A stretch of DNA of 64,000 nt from Methanoregula sp. SKADARSKE-2 (GTDB taxonomy: Archaea; Halobacteriota; Methanomicrobia; Methanomicrobiales; Methanospirillaceae), in assembly GCA_030919125.1 (NCBI GenBank), contig CP121470.1, positions 806,001-870,000 of the forward strand, read 5' to 3'. A program made the position numbers and the translations under genes. The notes below the pieces were generated by a model, which saw only the letters and a list, made by a program, of their open reading frames with translations, made no database searches and had not been told where the DNA came from. Below are positions 26,023-36,028 of this stretch, one piece after another; within the stretch, counting starts at the first letter, position 1, and each line of letters begins with the position of its first letter.

Positions 26023-27171
26023 TTAGGGCCTTCTGACATTGAAAATTGCTGACCCCTCTGCATCCTGACTGAGGCCAACTTCTGAGACTAAGTACTCATC
26101 CTCCGGCAGATGGAAGAAAGGGGACGTGAGATCAACCGTGGTCTGGTTGAGACCATTTTTCCCCCTGGTCACCTTTACTATGCCGCTTGCCCCGAACAGG
26201 CACTGGTCACGTTGGGTTGGCACGAATGATGTTGAATAGACCTCAACCAAAATTTCCTGTCCTATGGGGAGGTTCGTTGTTGCGGTGATGACGATATTGT
26301 CCGGGTCCTGATCGACAATCGGCTGGATGGTGATCCCGTTCTTTATGTTGTACGGTTTCACACTTCCCGAACCCGAGACAAAGAATCTCAGTTTTGTATA
26401 CCTGTCATCGATGGAATGGGACTGGAATGCTCCGACCAGGGCATCGGCTGCATCGTTGCCTGTCAGAAACCCCCTCCCCTGTATCTTGAAGACCCGGTGT
26501 CCGGGATCTACCCCGAGATCAAGTACATAATCAGGATTTGCCGGATCAAGATCAACCCCGAACCTGTCGTCCCTGTACGGGTGCTGGATAATGAGGTTGT
26601 ACTTACCTTCCGGGAGGGACCTGGTCGTCTCATTTGCGAGTATGAATGCGTACGAGGCATTGGACGTTACGGGTACGACGACCCGTTTAAAGTACTCATC
26701 GCCCAGGATCCAGACCGCGACCCCGGGGCCGGGATTACCTTCTGCGGCACCGCTGACATCAAGTGGCTCGCCCGGTACAACGGTCAATGGTGAAACACTT
26801 CCCGAGACGAACGGGCACATCTGCAGCCTGGAATGTTGCAGCATCCCCGTCGATGACCCGCTTCTGCCGCTGCTCTGTACCGTTAATCTGTACGCCCTCG
26901 GGGTTCAGATTCGGGCCCGTGAGGAAGAGATACGTGGTCCGCGAGCGGGTGTTGGTTCCCGAGAACCGGATATCTTCGCCAAAATAATAGCTCTGATCAC
27001 CCCAGGTTATCAGGGTAACTGCACCCTGCCCGTCTCCCGCTCCTGTCAGAAGATTCCCCGTCGGGGTATTCCCGCCAAAAAATTCGATCCCGCTCATGAG
27101 AACTTCACCCTGCGCTACTCCCGCCGGCCCCGTCTCGTATGCGGCGGATAAGGGTATTCCTGAACATACTA
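26023..27171 (-). pseudogene. Surface protein (DUF3821-like), body, split by IS630-like element
   Basis: This is the main part of a secreted, beta-rich cell-surface protein of the kind annotated DUF3821 in methanogens. The frame begins right at the IS630 junction with VCSGIPLSAAYETGPAG, the end of a signal peptide and the mature N-terminus. It runs to about 26790 (EFFGGNTPTGNLLTGAGDGQ, TYLFLTGPNLNPEGV), then changes phase, and continues from about 26844 to 26023 (SVSPLTVVPGEPLDVSGAAEG in part, WILGDEYFKR, SLPEGKYNLIIQHPYRDDRFG in part, SEVGLSQDAEGSAIFNVRRP). The first 15 codons lie on the far side of the element (28385-28429). It is dead because of both the insertion and the frameshift. Confidence 0.8.
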
Positions 27172-28384
27172 GTAGAGCGAGACACTTAAAATTGATGGTA
27201 GAGTCGTTTTAGTTTAATCCTTGCACTTTCAGAAGTAAACTGCCAGTCGACCAGTTTCTGGTTATTGTTTCTGGAAGTTTCCCACTTTTTTGTTTCGTGG
27301 ATAAGCAATTCCAGATTATCAATCTTCGATCAAGACATTGACGGGATAACGCACTTAATTCAATTTCAGCGATGTTGAGCCAGCTCCCATGTATGGGGGT
27401 GTTATGGATCTCCAGGCGTTTGACAAGAATCGAAGCTTCCTCCGGAGGAAACGCCTCATAAAATGCTCCAATCGTGTGGGTGTTCAGGTTATCGCAGATA
27501 AGAATTATTTTTCTGGCGTTTGGGTAATCAATCTCGAGTAACTCTCTAACTTCGTGAGCCCAATCCACTTTTTTTCTGTGCTTGCGGGGATTAACTCTCC
27601 TCCCTCCTTTCAGGGGTTTTAGTGAAGAGGAATATTGAGGCAGTTCCATTTCGTGTATACTCATAATCATATCGAACGGGATACCGGGGAGTCGCTGGCA
27701 ACGAATCCCGGGAGTCTCCGAGTAACTGGACCGATTTTTCATCCATACAAATCAGAGGAACTTCCGGATCATAAGGTCGGTGATAGAGTTCCAGGATATC
27801 CTCCATGTGAGCAACAAATTCAGCGTTTTGTTGCGGCGGAATAACCCAGCATTGCCGCAGGTGAGGTTTTAACTCGTTTTTTTAAGACGCGGCCGATCGT
27901 TTTTCCTGAAATCGTCTCGACAATTTTTAACTCAACCATTTTGTCTGCGAGGAGGTCAAGGGTCCAATTGGCATATCCTTCCGGCGGTTGACTGCATGCT
28001 ATCGTGATAAGCCGGGCTTCTTTTGCTCCATCCAGTTTTCGGGGAATGGGTGGTGATTCCTGGGCTTTTCTCCCGACTGCGCGAGTTAGTCCTTCTTCGA
28101 AATACTTCTTGCGTATATTGAAAACTGTTTGACTATGGCAGTGTAACAGAACGGCTATCTCTTCATCGGTCTTGCCGGATTTATTTTTATCTGCATGCAA
28201 CAGGACATACGCGTGTCGGATTCGATACGCCGGGCCTTTCCCACGCTTGACAATTCCTGTCAGGTGTTTCCTTTCTTGTTGCGTTAATTCAACGACATAC
28301 CGCTTCTTCATTGAAACTTTATAGTACGTACTTAAATAAAAGTAATTTCAAATAAAATCTATATATTCAATTGTCGGTAACTAC
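27172..28384 (-). mobile_element. IS630-like insertion sequence
   Basis: A 1213-bp element bounded by TA dinucleotides (27170-27171 and 28385-28386), the target duplication expected for IS630/Tc1-mariner elements. The ends are imperfect inverted repeats: the low end starts GTAGAGCGAGACACTTAAAA and the high end, read inwards, starts GTAGTTACCGACAATTGAAT, sharing GTAG, GACA and TT-AA positions. Removing the element and one TA joins the host gene in frame. The transposase is broken by frameshifts, so the copy is not autonomous. Confidence 0.8.
27209..28311 (-). pseudogene. IS630 family transposase, frameshifted
   Basis: The N-terminal part (28311 to about 27835) is an intact HTH region: MKKRYVVELTQQERKHL, DEEIAVLLHCHSQTVFNIRKKY (in part), and GYANWTLDLLADKMVEL. 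A phase change near 27830 leads to PLICMDEKSVQLLGDSRD, which carries the first catalytic Asp. A second change near 27610 leads to ARKIILICDNLNTHT, with the second Asp, and HNTPIHGSWLNIAEIELS, with the third acidic residue. At least two frameshifts therefore separate the parts of the DDE domain. IS630 transposases sometimes use one programmed shift, but two in these positions point to decay. Confidence 0.85.
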
Positions 28385-28429
28385 TAGGGACAGCGTAAGT
28401 GCGATCACGATAAACGTCGATCTTCCCAT
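28385..28429 (-). pseudogene. First 15 codons of the interrupted surface protein
   Basis: An ATG at 28429, preceded by a GAGGAG ribosome-binding site (about 28436-28443), starts MGRSTFIVIALTLSL, the basic and hydrophobic parts of a signal peptide. The frame then enters the IS630-like element. Joined at the TA to 27169, it continues V-C-S-G-I-P-L-S-A-A, giving a complete signal peptide. Confidence 0.75.
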
Positions 28430-28567
28430 CAGTAAATCTCCTCACTGGTTTTGATTTTTGCCGGAATTTAACTCTCTTTTTCCCGGGATTACAGCGATCT
28501 TTCTCGGGGATAGATCCCTCTGACTGGGTTTGTAAGGTGAGGAGAAAAGTTCTGCGTTACGTGAAAA

Positions 28568-29522
28568 AAATTTGTGCTCTGTAGAAATCCTATTGAAACG
28601 TGGTCAAAAGCAAGGAGACACTTAAGAGATCATCGAGTCGGAATATCAGGTTTATCCGAGCAGCGCTATCAATTGTGAAGGCAATACGAATCAGTCAATA
28701 TTCCTGCAAGTATTCGAAGAAAGTTTACACTCAGTATCAGCTACTTGCCCTGATACTCTTCAAAGATTATCGGAACCAACATTACCGTGATTTCATTGAA
28801 GACGTCGGAGATATGGAATCGATCCAAGATGAACTGGGTCTTTCCGTGGTTCCCCATTTCACGACACTTCAGAAATTCTTCAGTCGGATAAAAAGTTTGT
28901 ACCTCCGGTATGCGTTTGGAAAAACTTTGAGCCTGTTGTATTCGAACGATAATCCGATACCTATAACAGCGATCGATTCATCCGGCTTTACCAGTGGATA
29001 TTCAAGTCACTATTACTCAGCCAGGACTGGCAAGATCCGAAAACATTTCCTGAAAATCTCGATCTCGGTTGACACCGATACCCAGGTCATCACCGGCTTT
29101 ATCGCTTCTAAAAGCCGGGCCCACGATACCCGGCACGCAACCAAACTGCTTCGTCAGTGTCACAAGATCCGAAGGTCTGAATGCTATGTGATGGATCGGA
29201 GATACGGCTCTGAAGCGATTCATCGGCAGATCCGGGAAGAGCTGCATGCCCGACTCAATCATTCCACTCCGTTCTTGGAATGCCGAGGTTGTTGGGGGTA
29301 AGTACCTCCAGGAAATGGCTCACTCGTTCGATGATGCCAGATATCGAAAAAGACAACTCGTCGAAAACAAGTTTTCTGTCCTGAAAAGAAAGTTCGGAGC
29401 CGATCTCAAGGCTCGGTTATTCTCAATCCAGAAGAAGGAAATCACGGGGAAAATGATCGTCTGTAATATTTACAGGTTCTTACTATTGCTCTGAATGAAG
29501 GTTTTCTACAGAGCAAAAATTT
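28568..29522 (+). mobile_element. IS5-like insertion sequence with 20-bp terminal repeats
   Basis: A 955-bp element. The terminal inverted repeats are 28568-28587 and 29503-29522; they match at 19 of 20 positions (AAATTTGTGCTCTGTAGAAA against AAATTTTTGCTCTGTAGAAA on the other strand). No clear target duplication could be read. It lies 138 bases upstream of the surface protein start codon, so it also separates that gene from its upstream neighbourhood. One transposase gene, with a single frameshift. Confidence 0.82.
28600..29494 (+). pseudogene. IS5-like transposase with one-base frameshift
   Basis: Starts with GTG at 28600. The N-terminal part has an HTH-like QYQLLALILFKDYRN; the DDE core starts with PITAIDSSGFTSGYSSHYY (first Asp), followed by HFLKISISVDTDTQVITGF and CYVMDRRYGSEAIHRQI (second Asp). 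At the CCC run 29249-29251 one extra base shifts the frame; without it the sequence reads LHADSIIPLRSWNAE and continues to HSFDDARYRKRQLVENKFSV (third acidic residue) and a stop at 29494. The defect is a single base, so it is recent or a sequencing error. Confidence 0.85.
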
Positions 29523-29769
29523 GGACTTATCCAGTTTAAAAAAAGGACCCGGGTGACCCGATGGTCTTACGCATGAAAATCAAGTCAGAGGTATGTGCTT
29601 TGGAGAGGTCCCATTCCAAAACCAGAGGGTACCAAATAGTCAGAAGATCTAAGGTAAAATGTCTCCTTCCTTCTCCACACCTCCATCAAAGAGAGGAGAT
29701 AAGTGCTTTCGATCTCCCGGTCGTCATCACGACGGTTCTAATCTGGTTGTATCAGGAGCAAAAAAAAGA

Positions 29770-32700
29770 TCAGATCTCATCCACTTTTGAGATAGCGATG
29801 ATCATCTCAACGCCTTCCACATCCCATTCCCGCACGGACTGGTAGTGAGGCTCATCGATCGGCCGGTGCTCCGGGAGGAAACCGAGATGCTCTGCCCGGA
29901 CCTCATCAGCGATGGTCCTGAGGATCGATTCCTGATTGAGGAGGGCAACGATGCGGGGATCCTTCACGAGAACGTCCACCAGGATGAAGTCCTCGACCGC
30001 GAGATCGAGTTGGCGTCGGGTCTCCTGTATCCTCCGGATCACTTCACGGGCGTAACCCTCCGCTTCGAGCTCGGGGGTCAGCCACACGTCCACGTACACG
30101 GTTGCGTCCGGCATTGCCGCTGAGAAGAGATCCCCCGGGAGTTTCTCGGCAAAGGTGACATGCTCCGCTCCGATCTCGAACGTCTTACCCTCGCTTTCGA
30201 GCTGGAAGGTCAGGCCGGTGTCGACCGCCGCCTTGATCCTATTACCATCGGCGGTCTCGATCAGCCCCTTGACCGTGAACGACTCCTTGCCAAACCCCTT
30301 GCCGAGTGCCTTCATGACCGGCTCTGCGTGCCACCCGATACGATCCCAGTGGCCCATCACGATCGAGACCTTCCGGGCATTGGCCCGGTCCATGCAGACC
30401 GGGTTGAGCCGGGTGAGAGCGGCTTTGACCGCATCATCATCTGTCACGACGGTGACTTCTGCGACCGGCCAGCGGAGCTTGCGCTTTCCTGCCTGCCGGG
30501 CGTTGGCACTCGCGTCGTCGAACTGCCGGATAACTTCCATCGCGTGTTCAAGTTCGCGATCGATGAGGTTTGTCTCACCCGCGTCCCAGAGAAGCATGTG
30601 GATGCTCTCCGGGTCGCCGGCGAGCCGGAGGTTCCGGTAGATCTCCTCGGTGATGTGCGGGCAGAAGGGCGCGAGGAGGCCGGTGAGCCGGCGCATCACG
30701 TAGTAGATCGTCTCGTATGCGAAGAGTTTCTGCTCCGACTCACCTTCGAGCCAGATCCGGGGTCTGACCAGCTGGACATACCAGCGCGAGAGGTCTTCGA
30801 GGATAAAGTTGATCAGTTCCCGGGTCGCCCGGTGGAGCTGGCATTCCTTAAGGGCAGCATCAACGGTGGCTGCTACAGAGTTGACGCGGGAGACGATCCA
30901 CCGGTCCTCGTCCGGCATCTGCCGGAGGTGGGCGGCGACATATGCGCCGTCCCAGACCCCACACTTCGATGAAGGCTCAAACGTGTCGAGGATCATGTAC
31001 GGAAGGGGGAACCGGTACACGTTCCAGAGGATGTTTCCCGCACGGTTGACCGTGCCGACCCCCTCCCAGTTGAACTTGAGATCGTCCCACGGTGCCGATG
31101 ATGAGAGAACATAGAGCCGGAGGATATCGACGCCGACCTTCGCGATGACCTCCTCGGGCGTTACCACATTCCCGAGACTTTTCGACATCTTCTTCCCCTC
31201 GGCATCGAGCGCGAAACCGTGCATGCAGACGCTCTTGTAGGGCGCCTTGCCGAACGCGATCGTGCTCGCACCCAGCTGGGAGTAGAACCACCCCCGCGTC
31301 TGGTCCTGCCCTTCGCAGATGAAGTCGGCAGGCCAGATCTTCTCGAACTCCTGGGTCTTCCCCGGGAAACCGATGGTCGCCCATGAAGCAACCGCGGAGT
31401 CGAACCAGACATCGAAGATGTCCTGTACCCGCTTCATCGTGCCGCCGCAGCTGCACGGGATCGTGACCTCGTCCACGTACGGGCGGTGGGGGTCCGGGAT
31501 CTCTTCTCCGCTTGCCCGTTCGAGCTCCTCGATCGTACCCATTACCCGGTACTTATCGCACCTCGGGCATTCCCAGACAGGAATCGGGATGCCCCAGTAC
31601 CGCTGCCGGGAGATGCACCAGTCCCGTGCTTCTTTGATCCAGTCGTGGAACCGGGCGCTTCCTGCCCATTCGGGATACCAGTCGACCTTTGCGACCTCGG
31701 ATAACATCAGGTCCCGCATCTCGGAGGCCTTGAGGAACCACTGCGAAGTAGCCCGGAAGATGATCGGGGTCTTGCACCGCCAGCAATGGCCGTACCGGTG
31801 GACGATCGCCTCGTTTGCAAGGAGGTTGTCGCCGAGCGCTTCCATGACGTTTGCGTTGGAGTCCCGGACAAACTGGCCGGCAAATGTCCCTGCCTCCTCT
31901 TTGAATTTTCCGGCACCATCAACTGGGCAGACGATGGGAAGGCACTCCTTTGTCCCGAGCACGTAGTCGTCCCAGCCGTGGCCGGGGGCGATGTGGACCA
32001 TGCCGGTATTTTCCAGAGCAACGAAGTCTGCGGTCACGACCTTGTGCTCGATCCCGCGCTGGAGGGGAACATGCTGATGCAGCGGCGAGTCGTAGACCCA
32101 GCCGGCAAGCTCGGCACCTTTCTTCTTCCCGATAATGGAAAAATCCTGGTACCTCCCTTTCCTGAGAACCGATTTGACGAGCGGCTCTGCGATCCAGAGG
32201 TGTTCCTCCCGCCCGTCTTTCTTTGCGAGAACCTCGGCGTACTCGAACCCTCTCTCAACGGCGACCGCGACGTTTGCCGGGAGCGTCCACGGGGTCGTCG
32301 TCCAGATGACGAGGTACTCGTGGGTCTTTCCCCGGATCGGGAACTTGACGAAGATGGAGGGGTCGGTCTCGTCCCAGTACTCGACCTCGGCGTCGGCGAT
32401 CGCCGTCTCGCACCGGGGGCACCAGTTCACGACCCGGTGTCCACGTTCGAGCATCCCCTTTTCCTGCGCCCGTTCAAGTGTCCACCACGCCGCTTCGACG
32501 TAGTCAGGTGTCACGGTCTGGTACGCATTCTTAAAATCGAGCCAGACGCCGAGACTCTCGAACTGGCTGTCCATGAGGAGCTTGTTGTTGACCGCGAACT
32601 CCCGGCATTTTTCGATGAACTCGCCTATGCCATACTTCTCGATATCTTTTTTCGATGCAAACCCGAGCGCCTGCTCAACCTTGACCTCGATGGGGAGCCC

Positions 32701-32961
32701 GTGCATATCGTAGCCCGCACGGTCGATCACGTTCCTCCCGTTCATCCGCTGGTAACGGAGAACGCTGTCCTTGATGATCTTGTTCCATGCGGTCCCGAGG
32801 TGGATGGTACCGGTCGTGTAGGGCGGGCCGTCAACAAAGAAGAACGGCCTTCCCGCCTCCCTCTGCTGCTTTACCATTCTGTACGTTTCGTGGGTGCGCC
32901 AGTACTCCTGCACCTCGCGCTCTATCTCTTTTGCCTTGAAGTTCGCGGTGACTTCCTTCAA
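29770..32961 (-). CDS. ileS: Isoleucyl-tRNA synthetase
   Basis: A 1063-residue class I synthetase that charges tRNA-Ile and edits valine. The HIGH-type signature is GPPYTTGTIHLGTAWNK (HLGT variant), followed by the CP1 editing domain (EYLVIWTTTPWTLPANVAV in part). The KMSKS loop is GKKMSKSLGNVVTPEEV. The C-terminal half contains the anticodon-binding helical bundle and a beta-rich domain (TVYVDVWLTPELEAEGYAREV in part) typical of the archaeal/eukaryotic type. It lacks the C-terminal zinc finger of bacterial IleRS. Strong, full-length gene with its own promoter. Confidence 0.98.
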   Translation of the reverse strand: MKEVTANFKAKEIEREVQEYWRTHETYRMVKQQREAGRPFFFVDGPPYTTGTIHLGTAWNKIIKDSVLRYQRMNGRNVIDRAGYDMHGLPIEVKVEQALGFASKKDIEKYGIGEFIEKCREFAVNNKLLMDSQFESLGVWLDFKNAYQTVTPDYVEAAWWTLERAQEKGMLERGHRVVNWCPRCETAIADAEVEYWDETDPSIFVKFPIRGKTHEYLVIWTTTPWTLPANVAVAVERGFEYAEVLAKKDGREEHLWIAEPLVKSVLRKGRYQDFSIIGKKKGAELAGWVYDSPLHQHVPLQRGIEHKVVTADFVALENTGMVHIAPGHGWDDYVLGTKECLPIVCPVDGAGKFKEEAGTFAGQFVRDSNANVMEALGDNLLANEAIVHRYGHCWRCKTPIIFRATSQWFLKASEMRDLMLSEVAKVDWYPEWAGSARFHDWIKEARDWCISRQRYWGIPIPVWECPRCDKYRVMGTIEELERASGEEIPDPHRPYVDEVTIPCSCGGTMKRVQDIFDVWFDSAVASWATIGFPGKTQEFEKIWPADFICEGQDQTRGWFYSQLGASTIAFGKAPYKSVCMHGFALDAEGKKMSKSLGNVVTPEEVIAKVGVDILRLYVLSSSAPWDDLKFNWEGVGTVNRAGNILWNVYRFPLPYMILDTFEPSSKCGVWDGAYVAAHLRQMPDEDRWIVSRVNSVAATVDAALKECQLHRATRELINFILEDLSRWYVQLVRPRIWLEGESEQKLFAYETIYYVMRRLTGLLAPFCPHITEEIYRNLRLAGDPESIHMLLWDAGETNLIDRELEHAMEVIRQFDDASANARQAGKRKLRWPVAEVTVVTDDDAVKAALTRLNPVCMDRANARKVSIVMGHWDRIGWHAEPVMKALGKGFGKESFTVKGLIETADGNRIKAAVDTGLTFQLESEGKTFEIGAEHVTFAEKLPGDLFSAAMPDATVYVDVWLTPELEAEGYAREVIRRIQETRRQLDLAVEDFILVDVLVKDPRIVALLNQESILRTIADEVRAEHLGFLPEHRPIDEPHYQSVREWDVEGVEMIIAISKVDEI

Positions 32962-33184
32962 AAAAACCCCTCGCTACCCGGGCACGATCGCCAGGCATGA
33001 TGACTAATGTTATCGTTTGTGCACAAAGTAGTTTTTCTAAAAAAAAGAGGAGCTGCAGAGTGCATATGCGGGGTGTCCTTCTTCCCCTCCTGAAATCTGC
33101 GGGTTTTCCCCGGGTACTGGCAGGATTTTTGAACCGGCACGCGAAATCGCAAGCCATATATGGTTCCTTCCCCGAAGGGAAATC

Positions 33185-33771
33185 ATGAGAAACCGGGGAT
33201 CTCTCTCTCTCTTGCCGCGATTCTTGTCATCGCGCTTCTTCTTGCCGGATGTACGACCACGCCGGGAACCCGGGCGACAACTCCGACCGCTGATCCTCTT
33301 CCGTTCCGGAAACTTCCGGGATTCCCCGGGTACGGCGGGCAGCACCGCGATGCTGACGCTGACACCTGCAAAATCCGCAGGGCTCGATACCACAATCGAT
33401 CTCCACCGGAACAATTTTGCCTGAATCGATGTGACCGCCGGGATGGGCGTTGATTGTCTCTTCCCCGACCAGAAATTCCCGATCCAGGCAGCACCCCGGA
33501 CAATCAGGTGAATGTCAACATACTCCTCCTCGATGTTACCGATAATGCGAAGCTTCTTTCGGTCTCACCGGTCTGGGACGAGGTCAACAAGGTCTGGACC
33601 TACGCAGGGATCGTCCCGATCGTCCGGTTCAATGATCTGGCAAAAACGGAGTCAAAGACCATAACGATCAAAAACCAGGGCAAATATTTCCTCTGTGCCG
33701 ATGACCGGAAAGAGGTCGGCGGGAGTGATTCCGTCTACCATGTACCCGTGAAAGTTACGCCGGTCAGGTAA
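33185..33771 (+). pseudogene. Broken lipoprotein gene with TC-repeat in the signal peptide
   Basis: An ATG at 33185 (MRNRGSLSL) is in a different phase from the signal-peptide core LAAILVIALLLAGCTTTPG, with a lipobox LLAGC. The two are joined across a TC dinucleotide tract (33200-33212). Further phase changes near 33350 (AGSTAMLTLTPAKSAGLDTT), 33420-33480 and 33510 lead to the C-terminal part VNVNILLLDVTDNAKLLSVS to YHVPVKVTPVR. The promoter TATA (CATATATGG, 33154-33162) is intact. Several independent frameshifts mark it as dead. Similar short lipoproteins are common in methanogens. Confidence 0.6.
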
Positions 33772-33872
33772 TTTTTCCCGGTCTCACCGGGTTTTTGCTG
33801 CAAACGCTTCTGCATATATTTTCATGAAGTCCGCGGGCGAGTACAATACAAACAGGTGATCCGAAATATTCA

Positions 33873-34123
33873 ATGAAGATGTATCCGATACTCCTTGGAG
33901 GAGTACAGAAGCAGACCCTCGAGATCGTTCACGTGGGATTTCCCTACACGCACTTATCGGGCCGAAGTCCTGTTCCGGCTTGCAGACATAATCGAGAAAC
34001 GGTCGGAAGAGCTTGAACGTGCCCGTGGTCCAGTCGGCTGTCGCGGTGCTCGCAATCGGGGAAGGCCACGACACGCTCTCTGAGATTGACCTGCCCCTTA
34101 GGACCGCCCGGTTTTCGGGATAA
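33873..34123 (+). pseudogene. Aldehyde dehydrogenase N-terminal remnant
   Basis: From ATG 33873 the phrase MKMYPILLGGVQKQTLEIV, then in another phase FPTRTYRAEVLFRLADIIEKRSEEL (cited only in part), then in a third phase AIGEGHDTLSEIDLPLRTARFSG (in part), resemble the first 90-100 residues of an NAD(P)-dependent aldehyde dehydrogenase of the lactaldehyde type. Phase changes and the missing catalytic part show a dead fragment. The assignment is by pattern memory. The rest of the gap 33772-34171 holds nothing else recognisable. Confidence 0.45.
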
Positions 34124-34171
34124 AAACAGGGGAGATTCCGGGAATAATACTACCCTCCGAAGATGCGGTCG

Positions 34172-36028
34172 CTATGGCAGTTTGCGCAGCGTGCCCGTCT
34201 CCCGTGAATCGTATCCGCCCATACGATCGAGAACGGCCCTGAATTCCGCGGATCCGATCACGTCGACGAGCGCAGAGACCCGGGGGTCGCCGATATGTTC
34301 CCTCCGAATCGCAAGCTCGTACCGCTCCGATGCAACCGGGACAAACGGAAGACCCAGGATCTTTGCGGCGCTGTAGACACACATCCCGGCATCCGCCTCA
34401 CCGGATTTTACCGCGAGCGCTACGGCGAGGTGGGTTGTTGCCTCGCGATCGTAACCCCGTATCGATCCAGGCTCGATCCCCCGCAGTTTTAACTCATGGT
34501 CAAGGAGCATCCGCGTCCCTGACCCCCGCTGCCGGTTGATAAACAGGCGCTCTTCGAGTTCATCGAGACCGATACCGCCCCTGGATACGATACCCTGCTG
34601 GCGTTCCGCCACGCAGATCAGGACCAGTTCAGTCCCGGGCAGGTACTTCCGGAGAAACGGGACATTGTAACTTCCGTCGTCAGCGATCAGATGGACGGGT
34701 GCCGCGTGGCACTCGTCCTTCTTGAGGGCCAGGATGCCGCCCATGCTGCCGAGATGGGTAGAGTGGACTTCGAGATCCCGTTGCTGGAGCAGGTCGGTGA
34801 GATGATCGATGACCGGATCATGGGAGCCGGTGATGAGGAGGGCTTTCTCCGCCTTCTCCTGAGGGACGGTGAGCCGGCCCTCAACCCGGGACCCGGCCTC
34901 GCAGCCCTCGGAACCGGCGGGAAGTTTCAGGTATGCGTTTGCCCGGACCGCGCTCATCTGAACCCCGGCCCCCCGGGACTGGGGCGAGATGACAAACCGG
35001 TCCCCGACCCTGCCGGTCGAACAGAGGACGAATTCATCGCTGCCTGCCTCTTTGTGAAGAGACGTGGTGAGCTGCGCGCTGATCGTTACCGGGAGAGGAA
35101 CCGGCAGGCCGTACTGCTGCAGGAGCGGCATGACGATCTCGCGGAGGACGGTCAGGGCTGAGAGGGGATACCCCGGCATCCCGATGACCGGCTTTTTGTT
35201 GATCCTGCCGATGATGACCGGCTTTCCCGGTTTTATCGCAACCCCGTGGACGAGGACTTCCCCGAGTTCAGCAATAACGTCGGCCGTGTAATCCTTCGTT
35301 CCTGCTGAGGAGCCTGCCGAGATAATGACCACCTCATTCTCTGCTGCCGCCGTTTCCAGCGCCGCCCGTATGAGGGATGGTTCATCGCTCACGACCGGAT
35401 ACCGGGTGCAGGAGGCCCCGGTTACCCGGATCATCGCCTCGGCCATCACCGTATTGCTCTCGACAACCTGGCCGGGTGCGGGAAGGGTTCCGTGCGGGAC
35501 AAGCTCGCTTCCGGTGGGAATCAGGCCTACCCTGACGGCAAGCACCGGGAGATTGGTGATCCCGTACGCGGCAAGCGCCCCCGTCTCGGCCGGGCGGATG
35601 CAGTGCCGGGAGGGAAGCGCCATCTCCGATTCTGCGATATCCTCGCCCGCGGGCCGGATGTGCTGCCAGGGGGGTGCCGCTTTCCTGATGGTGAACCGCC
35701 CCTCTCCGAGATACACATCCTCGATCATGATCACCGAGTCGAAGGGGAGTGGGACGATGTTGCCGGTATTTACCCGGACCGCGTGGTCGAGAGTTATGGG
35801 GTTCTGTTCGCTTGCACCGGCGGTCTCGCTGCTGATGACCGCGATACCGTCCATTGCCGCGAGATGGACCTCGGGTACCGAGTACCGGGCGAAGATCGGC
35901 TCTGCGGTAACCCGGCCCACCGATTCGAGAAGCGGGAGATGTTCGTGCGAGGGAACGCAGTCAAATGCCGTGCCAAAGAGACCGAAAACCTCATCGAGCG
36001 CTTTTACCGTGAGATATCGTTTTACCAC
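34172..36028 (-). CDS. moeA: MoeA-like molybdopterin biosynthesis protein with periplasmic-binding-like domain
   Basis: A 618-residue two-part protein. Residues about 1-400 are MoeA: PEVHLAAMDGIAVIS, VRVNTGNIVPLPFDSVIMIED (in part), VIISAGSSAGTKDYTADVI, and GKPVIIGRINKKPVIGMPGYPLSA (in part). Residues about 410-618 are a PBP-like domain (PF12727 type) with LLITGSHDPVIDHLTDLLQ and NRQRGSGTRMLLDHEL. Such fusions are found in archaea and some bacteria. MoeA inserts molybdate or tungstate into molybdopterin; the PBP domain may bind oxyanion or act in sensing. It overlaps the second moeA by 7 bases. Confidence 0.92.
   Translation of the reverse strand: MVKRYLTVKALDEVFGLFGTAFDCVPSHEHLPLLESVGRVTAEPIFARYSVPEVHLAAMDGIAVISSETAGASEQNPITLDHAVRVNTGNIVPLPFDSVIMIEDVYLGEGRFTIRKAAPPWQHIRPAGEDIAESEMALPSRHCIRPAETGALAAYGITNLPVLAVRVGLIPTGSELVPHGTLPAPGQVVESNTVMAEAMIRVTGASCTRYPVVSDEPSLIRAALETAAAENEVVIISAGSSAGTKDYTADVIAELGEVLVHGVAIKPGKPVIIGRINKKPVIGMPGYPLSALTVLREIVMPLLQQYGLPVPLPVTISAQLTTSLHKEAGSDEFVLCSTGRVGDRFVISPQSRGAGVQMSAVRANAYLKLPAGSEGCEAGSRVEGRLTVPQEKAEKALLITGSHDPVIDHLTDLLQQRDLEVHSTHLGSMGGILALKKDECHAAPVHLIADDGSYNVPFLRKYLPGTELVLICVAERQQGIVSRGGIGLDELEERLFINRQRGSGTRMLLDHELKLRGIEPGSIRGYDREATTHLAVALAVKSGEADAGMCVYSAAKILGLPFVPVASERYELAIRREHIGDPRVSALVDVIGSAEFRAVLDRMGGYDSRETGTLRKLP

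Noticed and set aside
29561..29845. Plus-strand frame of 94 codons between the IS5-like element and ileS
   Set aside because: Runs into the ileS 3' end on the opposite strand, low-complexity text, no ribosome-binding site.
31786..33000. Plus-strand open frame of about 400 codons opposite ileS
   Set aside because: Mirror frame of a certain synthetase gene; no start context and no motif.
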